From assembly GCF_900104725.1 (NCBI RefSeq), contig NZ_LT629758.1:1426001-1490000 (forward strand): 64,000 nt of DNA. The letters are read 5' to 3'. The notes under the pieces are model-generated. The model was not told the DNA's origin. It worked only from the letters and a program-made list of their open reading frames with translations, and did no database searches. Numbering within the stretch: position 1 is the first letter of the stretch; every line of letters starts with the position of its first letter. Positions 7,635-14,729 of the stretch are shown here, one piece after another. A program made the position numbers and the translations under genes. Origin of the DNA: Actinoplanes derwentensis (GTDB lineage: Bacteria; Actinomycetota; Actinomycetes; Mycobacteriales; Micromonosporaceae).

Positions 7635-8969
7635 CACGGTCGTTTCAACATCATCTGGTGAGACCGAGGATGGTGAATGGCCTGGTCATGTCGCGGTTGG
7701 CCCAGCGGGTGGCTTCGGTGATGTCGGTGCGGCCTGCCAGGCGTAGGGCGTTGATGGCGAGGTTGCGTAGCGATGCGAGGACGCGGGGTCCGGAGCGGGT
7801 GCGGACGTGGGAGTGGTCCTCGCGGTAGCAGGTGTCCCTGATGAAGTGCAGGGTTTCGATGGCCCAGTGGCCGCGGTTGAACGCGGCCAGTTCGGCGGGT
7901 CCGGCCAGTTCGGCGGGGTGGCTGGTGACGCCGAGTTGTGCGGCTGCGGACTGTTTGCCGTTGCTGTGGGTGACGTAGCGTTCGATCAGCCAGACCTGTT
8001 TGACGTGCGGGAACGGCAGGCCGGGTGGAGTGGGTAGGACCCGGATGGTGCGGCGGGTGGTGCGGCCGTGCCCGGTGTCAGTGCTCTCGTGGCCGATCGG
8101 AGTGTCGGTCCAGGGCAGGGCGTCGAGGGCGTCGAACAGGGCGTGCCGGTTCTCTTTGACCGGTAGGACGAAGTGGCCACCCTGCTGGTGGATGAGTTCG
8201 GCGGTGGCTTTGACGGTGTGCAGGGCGTCGGCGGTGACCGTGACGTCGCGTAGGTCGAGAGACTCGAGCAGGGCACGGGCGGTGGCCGGTTCGCGGGTCT
8301 TGGCGCCGTCGGTCGGCGCTTGGGCGATGACGACGGCCGCTGATCCCTGGTGCGGTGGGCCGGCCAGAGCGGACAGCAGGTGCAGTTGTTCACCGTCGAT
8401 GTCGACGGCGCCGCGGACGGTCTTGCCGTCCAGGCGCACCTGGATCGGGGTGTCGGTGCTGGTGGCGGTCTGCTGGGTGGTGGTCCACTCGGCGATCACC
8501 GCGTCCAGGACATCGGTGTCGGTGTCGGTGCAGACCCGCCAGAGTGTCGAGCGTGATGGCCGCCCTGCCGGGCGGGCTTCGGCCCGCGTGTACAGGCCGT
8601 CGAGGATGTGGCAGGGCACGTCGGCGACCCAGCCGCTCATCGCGCTGTAGCCCTTCAAACCGGCTACCGTGGCCGCCGCGACCAGCGCGAGCACGACCGC
8701 GACCGGATGATCACGGCCCTGGTCCGAACGGCCGTCAGAAACGGCGAGGAACAATTCCAGCAGACCGTGACACGAAGGCGTGAACGAGGCCTCGCCGACG
8801 GTCGCCGACGATGCTGGATCGGTGGTGGGGATGACAGACTGCGGCACGACGAAGCTCCGTTTGAACCAGTTCCGTGGAAAGACCTGGTCTCAACGGAGCT
8901 TCGTCCATATCCGACACGCTGAAGCCGCCACCATCACTCACCGCAACTATCGATCTTGAAACGGCCGTG
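7635..8969 (-). mobile_element. Complete ISAs1-family insertion sequence (1335 bp)
   Basis: The element is bounded by imperfect 18-bp inverted repeats: CACGGTCGTTTCAACATC at 7635-7652 and GATCTTGAAACGGCCGTG at 8952-8969 (16 of 18 positions match when one is reverse-complemented). It is flanked by a perfect 10-bp direct repeat, consistent with the 8-10 bp duplications of the ISAs1 family. A single intact transposase gene fills it, its stop codon lying at the edge of the left repeat. Intact ends, intact frame and an unmutated target duplication indicate a recent, possibly still active insertion. Confidence 0.95.
7651..8847 (-). CDS. ISAs1 family transposase
   Basis: 398-residue DDE transposase of the ISAs1 family. 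The N-terminal associated domain (LLELFLAVSDGRSDQGRDHP) is followed by the catalytic core with LDGKTVRGA (first Asp region), VTVTADALHTVKATAEL (second Asp region), and the C-terminal family block CYREDHSHVRTRSGPRVLAS with the catalytic acidic residue. Full length for the family, no internal stop or frameshift, so probably functional. The stop codon sits at the inner edge of the left inverted repeat (7635-7652). Confidence 0.95.
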   Translation of the reverse strand: MPQSVIPTTDPASSATVGEASFTPSCHGLLELFLAVSDGRSDQGRDHPVAVVLALVAAATVAGLKGYSAMSGWVADVPCHILDGLYTRAEARPAGRPSRSTLWRVCTDTDTDVLDAVIAEWTTTQQTATSTDTPIQVRLDGKTVRGAVDIDGEQLHLLSALAGPPHQGSAAVVIAQAPTDGAKTREPATARALLESLDLRDVTVTADALHTVKATAELIHQQGGHFVLPVKENRHALFDALDALPWTDTPIGHESTDTGHGRTTRRTIRVLPTPPGLPFPHVKQVWLIERYVTHSNGKQSAAAQLGVTSHPAELAGPAELAAFNRGHWAIETLHFIRDTCYREDHSHVRTRSGPRVLASLRNLAINALRLAGRTDITEATRWANRDMTRPFTILGLTR

Positions 8970-8979
8970 ATGTCTCAGG
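8970..8979. repeat. Target-site duplication, right copy
   Basis: ATGTCTCAGG directly after the right inverted repeat, identical to 7625-7634. Confidence 0.95.
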
Positions 8980-9116
8980 TGACGCTGCCCGAGAAGCCAC
9001 TTGTCGAGCCGAGGCGTGCACCTCGCCCAGGACGAGGTCTCCATCGACGCCCAGGGCGTGCATTCTTTGCGGCAAATCCGGATGCCCCGGCCACCAATCA
9101 GCGGAATGATCCTCGA

Positions 9117-9641
9117 GTGGAAACACCAATCACCGTCAGGCAACTCGAGGCGATCGCGGCCGTCACTGCTCTTGGCATGGAAGTGTGGCTCCGTGGCGGG
9201 TGGGCGATGGACTTCTTCGTCGGGCGGGTGACTCGGCCGCACCGGGATGTGGACTGGTTCGCCTGGTCACGCGATGGAGACCGGCTTACTGCCGCGCTGA
9301 CGAATGAGGGCTACGAGCTCCTTGCGGAGCCGCCGCACGATCGACAACTCGACTTCGTGCGCGGCGAGCTCAATCTCAGCTTTGCACTCACCGACCAAGA
9401 CCAGTTTGGGCACGTAATCGTGGCTGGCGGACCCTGGGCAGGCCAGCGGTGGCCGGACGGGATGCTGGACTGGCCCCTCGGGCAGATCGGTGATCTTCGG
9501 TGCCGGATCATCAGTCCGGCCGCTCAGATTGAGATCAAGAGGATGATGCCGGTGTGGGTGCCTGGCATGCCGAGAAGACGGAAAGACATTGACGACATCG
9601 CACTCATCGAGACGGCGGTCGCCACCTGCCGAGAGGGGTGA
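9117..9641 (+). CDS. Nucleotidyltransferase of the ANT(2'')/lincosamide nucleotidyltransferase type
   Basis: About 174 residues from GTG at 9117. The nucleotidyltransferase signature is clear: MEVWLRGGWAMDFFVGRVTR then PHRDVDWFAW, i.e. the GGWA-D-GR-TR-H-D-D pattern of the fold containing the aminoglycoside ANT(2'')-Ia and lincosamide LinB-type enzymes, with the two metal-binding Asp in DVD. A C-terminal IIDD-like segment (RRKDIDDIALIE) is also typical. Such proteins transfer AMP to small-molecule hydroxyls (family knowledge), but many homologues have no proven resistance role, so no drug is assigned. The open frame runs upstream into the insertion sequence, but the homology starts near the chosen GTG. 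Confidence 0.75.
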   Translation: METPITVRQLEAIAAVTALGMEVWLRGGWAMDFFVGRVTRPHRDVDWFAWSRDGDRLTAALTNEGYELLAEPPHDRQLDFVRGELNLSFALTDQDQFGHVIVAGGPWAGQRWPDGMLDWPLGQIGDLRCRIISPAAQIEIKRMMPVWVPGMPRRRKDIDDIALIETAVATCREG

Positions 9642-9771
9642 GACCTCCTGCCCGAGACATCCGCTTCTCGGCAGTTCAAAGAGTCACCGATCGAAGATGC
9701 TCTACCGGAGGCGGCCGTCTTGCGACCAGCGGTCGGGTGTTGATCGGCTACTGCGAGTCATACTCGGTACT

Positions 9772-10041
9772 GTGAATGACCTGTTTGACCAGGCGGCAGC
9801 TGAGGCCGCAGAGGCTGCTGGCGAATGGTCTACCGCGATTGCCCTGGTGGGCGCGTATGCAGAGTGCTATAGCCAGGATCCTCACCGGCATAACGCGCAC
9901 CTATGGCACATCGATCTGCTCGCGAGATCTGGCCGCCTACAGCAGTTGACGGAGTACGCCGTGACCGACGTTCACGCCCGGCGGAGACTTCGGCGGCTTC
10001 GGTCTGAGGCGGGCAGTTCCAATCCCGAGCCGATGATTTAG
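9772..10041 (+). CDS. Small conserved hypothetical protein (TPR-like helical)
   Basis: 89-residue protein, GTG start at 9772. The sequence is almost entirely helical (AAAEAAEAAGEWSTAIALVG, then AYAECYSQDPHRHNAHLWHI, then ARSGRLQQLTEYAVTDVHAR), resembling small actinobacterial hypotheticals in which a workload-like TPR pair is built around a HLWHIDLL core. Function unknown. It lies in the accessory patch and is monocistronic; no Shine-Dalgarno is obvious. Confidence 0.55.
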   Translation: MNDLFDQAAAEAAEAAGEWSTAIALVGAYAECYSQDPHRHNAHLWHIDLLARSGRLQQLTEYAVTDVHARRRLRRLRSEAGSSNPEPMI

Positions 10042-10146
10042 AGGCCGATGCGCGACGCACTCAACTCGGCATGTCCGCGAGCTGAGCCAACGAGCCGACC
10101 GCCACACTCCGCAGTGAGCGGTTCGCGGCAGTTTAGTGCGTCCAGG

Positions 10147-10482
10147 TCAGGGAGTAGCGAGGTCGGAAGGCAGGTTTTCGACTACGAGCTCTGCAGCTTC
10201 TTCCGCTGTTGCGGCCAAGCCGATGATCCGTTCGTAGCCAGCGGAAATCACCTGGTAGGGAGGTCCGCCACAGGCGATGAGGGGCAGATCATGGGCGGGC
10301 GTGTCGGGCCAACTCCACGCTGTCCTGTAGAACCTGAGCGTTCCGTGCGAAGGCCGGGGAAAGAGGGCGCGCAATGCCGGGTGTTCATAGGAGGCTCGGA
10401 AGACCGGGTTCCCCGCCCACCAGTTCGTGTCGTTGTCCAAGAGTTCGAGCCAGACTTTGTCCGGCTCCGGCCTCGATTCCAT
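10147..10482 (-). CDS. DUF6193-like protein, short
   Basis: About 111 residues from ATG at 10482; a longer frame opens at 10575. The core HPALRALFPRPSHGTLRFYR, followed by a PLIACGGPPYQV strand and a C-terminal ATAEEAAELVVENLP helix, matches my memory of the C-terminal part of actinobacterial DUF6193 proteins, annotated near natural-product genes. The N-terminal half of that family is not visible, so this is either a short member or an N-terminally truncated one; its place in a region of decayed genes favours truncation. Family assignment is from recalled pattern only. Confidence 0.5.
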   Translation of the reverse strand: MESRPEPDKVWLELLDNDTNWWAGNPVFRASYEHPALRALFPRPSHGTLRFYRTAWSWPDTPAHDLPLIACGGPPYQVISAGYERIIGLAATAEEAAELVVENLPSDLATP

Positions 10483-11384
10483 CTGAACATTTTCGCACGG
10501 GTGAGCAACTGCTCGAAGATTTACGAACTTGGCTGGACTGACATACTCAATTCGGCAAATGAGTGAATTGATCATGGGCTCCAGCGGTCAGCTTGCTACG
10601 CAGCGTAGTCGCGGGTGTTGGGGGGCCGGCGCGGGCCTGCTCTGGCGGAACGGGTTTCGTTTCTGCGTGGCCACGTTGTCGTTGTTCTGAATATGTCGGG
10701 AGCGAAGCGCCGCACACCGGTAGTGGTGCGATTCGTCGAGGGCGGCGCCGGTTTCGGCGGAAGATCGCCAGCAGGCTGTGACCGCTCTGGCCGTCATGAT
10801 CCGCCAGTGGTGGTCGGGTGGTTGGGGCGCAGCGCCGATACTGTTCCCGGATCGGATTCGTCCGGCGGCGCTGCGGCGGGTGGCCGTCGGTGAGCTGGTC
10901 AGGGTAGGCATCGGCGGACGGCTGTCAGCGTCACGATCGGGCCTTGAACAGTGTGAATGCGGTTCGGGTTGTGCCGTATCCGGTCCACTTTCCCGAGGCG
11001 TCCACTGTGACTTCGATGCGCACGTGGCGGCTACCTGTGGCCTGGTCGCCGGGGTGCTGGCCGACCCGTCGGCGGCGGCCGGTCAGGCCCGCCGGGTGGT
11101 GGAGGCGCTGGCTCTGGCCTTGCAAGGGGCCGTCCTGATCCGGGAGGCGCTGGCCTCCCGTCTCGGGTTGGCGCGCAGCCTCGAATACGGCGCCCTCGGC
11201 CTCGGTTTGGACCTGGCCTCGATCGTGGCCCGAGCCTGAAACCGCACCCCGGACGTGGCATCCGCCGGGAGCGCGCTGAGCGTGGCACGTGCCGAAATCC
11301 TCCCGATGGTGTGACGACGGCGGATCCGGTCCGGCTGCTCGTGTGAGACTGGTTCGCGCCCTGTCACCGATGCCGGGAGTCCCG
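10483..11384. other. Gene-poor interval with decayed coding fragments
   Basis: About 900 bases without an intact recognisable gene. Contents: a 13-bp palindrome (CTACGC, A, GCGTAG) at 10596-10608; an unassigned stretch 10610-10930; a minus-strand frame ending at 10931 whose last 29 codons (RIEVTVDASGKWTGYGTTRT and on) look protein-like but have no recognisable start; and the plus-strand acyl-CoA dehydrogenase-like remnant listed separately. The two fragments meet near 11040 on opposite strands, suggesting old deletions or insertions. Confidence 0.5.
11045..11239 (+). pseudogene. Remnant of an acyl-CoA dehydrogenase (AidB-like) C-terminus
   Basis: The last 64 codons of this frame read GVLADPSAAAGQARRVVEAL followed by ALALQGAVLIREALASRLGL. 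This resembles the C-terminal helices of AidB-type acyl-CoA dehydrogenases, where an ARRLVERLALALQGSLLVR-like segment closes the protein (family pattern from memory). Nothing upstream in the same frame resembles the FAD-binding body of such enzymes, so only the tail survives. It was probably cut off by a rearrangement near 11040. Low certainty because the fragment is short and alanine-rich. Confidence 0.35.
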
Positions 11385-11714
11385 ATGCACGAGCTGGCGA
11401 TTGCGGAGAACATCGTCGGAACGGCCTGCTCACGAGCTGCGGGCCGCCCGGTTCGGCGGGTGACGGTCCGGATCGGGGCGCTGACCGCAGTGGTTCCCGA
11501 CGACATGCGGTTCTGTTTCGACGTGGCCGCCATGGGCACCGCCGCGCACGGTGCGGCTCTGGACCTCGACCTGTGCCCGGCGATCATCTTCTGCCGTTCC
11601 TGTCAGGCCGACAAACGCCTCCCCGATCGTATCCCGCTGTGCCCGTGCGGCAGCGCCGACGTGACCGTGACAACCGGCCGCGAACTAGATGTCGTCTCCG
11701 TCGAGACCGCCTGA
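11385..11714 (+). CDS. hypA: HypA family hydrogenase nickel-incorporation protein (orphan)
   Basis: 109-residue protein starting MHELAIAENIV, the invariant MHE nickel-binding start of HypA; His2 is present. The zinc-ribbon region is CRSC, then CPC-GSADV: the second pair is C-P-C rather than the usual C-P-x-C, one residue short. HypA delivers Ni to [NiFe]-hydrogenase maturation (family knowledge), but no hydrogenase or other hyp gene is in the window. The ATG at 11385 is fixed by the MHE motif. Its 3' end overlaps the convergent DUF4386 gene by 30 bp. Confidence 0.85.
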   Translation: MHELAIAENIVGTACSRAAGRPVRRVTVRIGALTAVVPDDMRFCFDVAAMGTAAHGAALDLDLCPAIIFCRSCQADKRLPDRIPLCPCGSADVTVTTGRELDVVSVETA

Positions 11715-12269
11715 GGTGAGCGCCGGTTCTGTTGTGTTGCGTACGCCGAAGAGCAGCAGGTAACCGATCATCCAGAACTCGCCGATCGACGCCGGGACGG
11801 TCAGCAGGGCGGCGGGCAGGAACGCGTGCAGGACGTACCCGGCGGCGCCGGCTACCAGGATCCATCCCAGCGCTGGCGGCATCAGTTTCGTGCGCAGGAC
11901 CGCCGTACCCAAGGGAAGAAGCCAGAGCCCGAAGAACAGTGAGCCGACCGCCCACATCTTGTCGCTGAGCAGAAGAAGTAGTGGGAGGTTGCCGGGGGAG
12001 TCGGTCGCGGCGGACAGCAGCGCCGCGCTGACCAGCACCACGACCGCGTTGACCAGTCCGAAAGCGCCGATGCCGAGGGCGCTGACCGGGTCGGCGGAGC
12101 GGAACAGGCGGTAGAAGCCGGCGGCGGTGAGGGCCTGGGTGAGCACGATCAGCAGCTCGAAGGTGACGCGGGCGTCGCTGACGTCGGGGCGGATGAGGAT
12201 GAATCCGAACAGGCCGCAGGCGGCGAGTCCTAGGTAGAGCAGTCCGGTGACGCGGGCGGTGCGGATCAT
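11685..12269 (-). CDS. DUF4386 family integral membrane protein
   Basis: 194-residue protein with about six hydrophobic segments (LLYLGLAACGLFGFILI, FELLIVLTQALTAAGFYRLF, LGIGAFGLVNAVVVLVSAAL, MWAVGSLFFGLWLLPLG, LGWILVAGAAGYVLHAF, FWMIGYLLLFGV), the pattern of DUF4386 proteins, whose function is unknown. ATG at 12269 follows GGGAGGAC at ideal spacing. It is transcribed divergently from the TetR gene at 12313 across a 43-bp gap containing a perfect dyad, so it is the likely regulated partner. It overlaps hypA tail-to-tail. Confidence 0.85.
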   Translation of the reverse strand: MIRTARVTGLLYLGLAACGLFGFILIRPDVSDARVTFELLIVLTQALTAAGFYRLFRSADPVSALGIGAFGLVNAVVVLVSAALLSAATDSPGNLPLLLLLSDKMWAVGSLFFGLWLLPLGTAVLRTKLMPPALGWILVAGAAGYVLHAFLPAALLTVPASIGEFWMIGYLLLFGVRNTTEPALTSGGLDGDDI

Positions 12270-12289
12270 GTGTCCTCCCGGGACGGCAG

Positions 12290-12304
12290 CCTTACTGTGT
12301 AAGG
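12290..12304. promoter_or_regulatory. TetR operator in divergent promoter
   Basis: CCTTAC, TGT, GTAAGG: perfect 6-bp arms in the 43-bp gap between the DUF4386 gene and its divergent TetR regulator. The site lies 8 bases before the regulator's GTG start and presumably controls both. Confidence 0.75.
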
Positions 12305-12312
12305 TAGCTGCC

Positions 12313-12936
12313 GTGCGCAAACCGCTGACCAGGCAACGAGTGCTGACCGCCGCCGTCGCGATCGCCGACGCCGAGGGCATCGGGGCGCTGACGATGCGCC
12401 GTCTCGGTGCGGAACTCGGGGTCGAGGCGATGTCGCTCTACCACCACCTGCACGGCAAGGACGCGCTGCTGGACGGCGTCGTCGAGTCGCTGATCGAGGA
12501 GATTCTGGAGGCGGCCGACGGGGTCGCGGAGCGGGACTGGCGACGGCGGCTGCGCGGACAGTTCCTGGCCGCCCGTGAGGTCGTGCGGCGGCACCCGTGG
12601 GGTCCGGGGCTGCTGGCGGCGCGTAAGACCGTCCCGTTCGGGGTCTTCCAGTACTACGACGGGATCATCGCCACCCTGCTCGGCGCCGGTTTCGACTACC
12701 GGATCGCGCACCGGGCGCTGCACGCGTTCGGCACCCTGCCGCTCGGGGTGGTTCCGGAGATCTTCCAGGGTGGTGATCCCGGTCCGCGTGCTACCGAGTT
12801 GCCGCACCTGATGGCGATGGTCGCGAGTGAGTCGCACGAGGCCGAGATCGGTTGGTGTGACAGCCGGGTGGAGTTCGAGTTCACCGTGGACCTGCTGCTT
12901 GACGGGCTGCACCGGACTTACTTGAAACAAAGTTAA
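12313..12936 (+). CDS. TetR/AcrR family transcriptional regulator
   Basis: 207 residues from GTG at 12313. Typical TetR N-terminus: LTRQRVLTAAVAIADAEGIG, then ALTMRRLGAELGVEAMSLYH with HLHGKDALLDGV, the variant found in the TetR/TetR_C subgroup. The C-terminal ligand domain is about 150 residues. An upstream in-frame ATG would run over the operator and into the DUF4386 promoter, so the GTG is preferred. It is divergent from the DUF4386 membrane protein and likely controls it through 12290-12304. Ligand unknown. Confidence 0.88.
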   Translation: MRKPLTRQRVLTAAVAIADAEGIGALTMRRLGAELGVEAMSLYHHLHGKDALLDGVVESLIEEILEAADGVAERDWRRRLRGQFLAAREVVRRHPWGPGLLAARKTVPFGVFQYYDGIIATLLGAGFDYRIAHRALHAFGTLPLGVVPEIFQGGDPGPRATELPHLMAMVASESHEAEIGWCDSRVEFEFTVDLLLDGLHRTYLKQS

Positions 12937-12976
12937 TTAGAAACGTTGACACTCGTGAATATTCGGGACGATGCTG

Positions 12977-12990
12977 TGAGAGCGCTCTCA
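12977..12990. promoter_or_regulatory. LacI-family operator before the GH64 glucanase
   Basis: TGAGAGCGCTCTCA is a perfect 14-bp palindrome 16 bases upstream of the glucanase start, downstream of a TTGACA hexamer at 12946-12951. It closely resembles TGGGAGCGCTCCCA, the operator of the Streptomyces cello-oligosaccharide repressor CebR (LacI family). No LacI gene is in the window. Confidence 0.8.
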
Positions 12991-13006
12991 TCCCTAGGGG
13001 GTCCCG

Positions 13007-14599
13007 TTGTTCCTCAAGCGCGCCGTCCTGGCGTTACTGCTAGCCCTCCCCGCCGCCCTGGCCGTTCCCGCCACACCCGCCGCGGCCATCGGGCCGGACC
13101 TGCTCCCGGTTACCGTCACCAACAACTCCGGCCGCTCCGATGCCGTCTACCTGTACATCCTCGCCACCGACATCAGGAGCGGGAGACTCGGTTACGTCAA
13201 CGGCGCCGGGCAGTACTTCAACTGGCCCGCCGGCGGTCAGCCACCCACCCCGGCACCGGACGTCGCCATCGCCGGACCGGCCAACGGCAGCAGCGTCACC
13301 GTCCGCTTCCCGCGATTCATCTCCGCCCGGCTGTACTTCTCGCTCGGCCGCAAACTCGACTTCCGGCTCACCCCGGACGGGCTAGTGCAGCCCGCGCCGT
13401 GGGCTGCCGGCGACCCCAACCGGGACGTCCTGTTCGACTGGTCGGAGTTCACCTACAACGACGACGGGCTGTGGCTGAACAGTTCCCAGGTGGACATGCT
13501 CGCCATGCCGCACGCCGTCGCCGTCACCGGAGCCGACGGCCGCACCGTCCGCACCGGTGACCCGGTCGCCAACGGCCGCGAGAACATCATCAGCCAGATT
13601 CGTGCCAACGGCGATTTCGCCCGCTCCATCTACACCCGATCGGACGGCACCGTGCTGCGCGTCCTCGCACCCGGGAAAGCCGCCAGTGCGGGACTGATGA
13701 ACGCCAATTACCTGGATTCGTACATCACCTCGGCGTGGAACTCCTACACCAGTCGCACGCTCACCGTGGTACCCCGGGTGAACGAGCCGAACCGTAAGTT
13801 CTTCGGGCGGACCAGCGGTAACAACATGGTCTTCACCGACGCGGCCGGTGCTCAGGTCACCACGGTGGCGAAACCGACGTCCGCGAACGTGTGGGGCTGC
13901 GACGGAGTGTTCAACGCCCCGAACGTTCCGCCGTTCATCGAACCCGAGATCAAACGCACGCTGTGTACGGCACTCAACCGCGGCACTCTCGGCACGTCGA
14001 CCCAGGAACCGGTATTGGACGCCGCGCAGTTCTATCGCAACAGCGCCCCGAACCACTATTCCCGCATCATCCACGCCAATATGGCAGACGGTAAGGCGTA
14101 CGGATTCGCGTACGACGATGTCGGCGGTTTTGAATCCCTGGTCCACAGCCCCGATCCCCGCTCGGCCGCCGTGATCATCTCCCCGTTCACCGGTGGCACC
14201 ACCCCGCCGCCCACCACCGGCAACGCCCTGATCAGCAGCTTGAACAACAAGTGCCTGGACGTGCCGAACGGTGACTTCTCCGACGGCGTCCAGGTACAGA
14301 TGTGGACCTGCAACGGCACCGCCGCCCAGCAGTGGGAGGCCACCGGCGGCACCCTGAAGACCGGAAACAACAAGTGCCTGGACGTGGCCTGGGGCTCGAC
14401 CACCAACGGCGCGGCCATCCAGATCGCCAACTGCAGCGGTAACGCCGCCCAGCAGTGGGTGCTCAGCGCCGCCGGTGACCTGGTGAATCCGCAAGCCAAC
14501 AAGTGCCTCGACATCGGCGCGTGGGACGCCAATGACGGTGCCAAGCTGGTGCTGTGGGAGTGTCTCGGCGGGGCCAACCAGAAGTGGCGCCGCGGATGA
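13007..14599 (+). CDS. Secreted GH64 beta-1,3-glucanase with ricin-type beta-trefoil domain
   Basis: 530-residue exported protein. A signal peptide (MFLKRAVLALLLALPAALA, ending near PAAA) precedes a GH64/thaumatin-like domain: LPVTVTNNSGRSDAVYLYIL, SARLYFSLG, FDWSEFTYND, and NVWGCDGVFNAPN at the substrate cleft. GH64 enzymes release laminaripentaose from beta-1,3-glucan (family knowledge). A Pro/Thr linker (TTPPPTTG) leads to a C-terminal beta-trefoil lectin domain from about residue 407 with three NKCLDV...QQW/QKW repeats for carbohydrate binding. Start TTG at 13007 follows AGGGGG. Transcription is probably controlled by a LacI-type repressor at 12977-12990. Confidence 0.92.
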   Translation: MFLKRAVLALLLALPAALAVPATPAAAIGPDLLPVTVTNNSGRSDAVYLYILATDIRSGRLGYVNGAGQYFNWPAGGQPPTPAPDVAIAGPANGSSVTVRFPRFISARLYFSLGRKLDFRLTPDGLVQPAPWAAGDPNRDVLFDWSEFTYNDDGLWLNSSQVDMLAMPHAVAVTGADGRTVRTGDPVANGRENIISQIRANGDFARSIYTRSDGTVLRVLAPGKAASAGLMNANYLDSYITSAWNSYTSRTLTVVPRVNEPNRKFFGRTSGNNMVFTDAAGAQVTTVAKPTSANVWGCDGVFNAPNVPPFIEPEIKRTLCTALNRGTLGTSTQEPVLDAAQFYRNSAPNHYSRIIHANMADGKAYGFAYDDVGGFESLVHSPDPRSAAVIISPFTGGTTPPPTTGNALISSLNNKCLDVPNGDFSDGVQVQMWTCNGTAAQQWEATGGTLKTGNNKCLDVAWGSTTNGAAIQIANCSGNAAQQWVLSAAGDLVNPQANKCLDIGAWDANDGAKLVLWECLGGANQKWRRG

Positions 14600-14619
14600 C
14601 ATGACGTATGCTCCGGCGC

Positions 14620-14697
14620 GGCGAAGTCGTAGCGCAGAGGTCGTCGCGCCTTGGCATCGAGCAGGAGGACGCCGGTTCGAATCCGGTCGGCTTCGCC
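14620..14697 (+). ncRNA. tRNA-like element 1 in the leader of the LRR gene
   Basis: A 78-nt cloverleaf-like fold. 14620-14629 (GGCGAAGTCG) pairs with 14688-14697 (CGGCTTCGCC) over 10 bp with one G-U. Next come T14630-A14631 (as U8-A9), a D-arm GCGC/GCGC whose loop begins with A and contains GG, a weak 4-bp anticodon-like stem (14650-14653 with 14662-14665, eight-base loop GCATCGAG), a five-base variable region and a canonical T-arm (GCCGG, TTCGAAT, CCGGT). The 10-bp stem replaces the usual 7, there is no encoded CCA and no credible anticodon. A TATGCT -10-like hexamer lies at 14607-14612. It ends 32 bases before the LRR start, so it is probably part of that mRNA leader or processed from it. 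Confidence 0.75.
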
Positions 14698-14729
14698 CCT
14701 GACTGCAGTTTCGGTACGGGGAGGCCACG

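Noticed and set aside
10596..10608. Perfect 13-bp palindrome in the gene-poor interval
   Set aside because: No intact gene close enough to be regulated; may be chance or a relic.
14620..14697. Annotation as an ordinary tRNA gene
   Set aside because: The acceptor stem is 10 bp, the anticodon arm is weak with an 8-base loop and no consistent anticodon. The T-arm and D-arm alone make it look like a tRNA.
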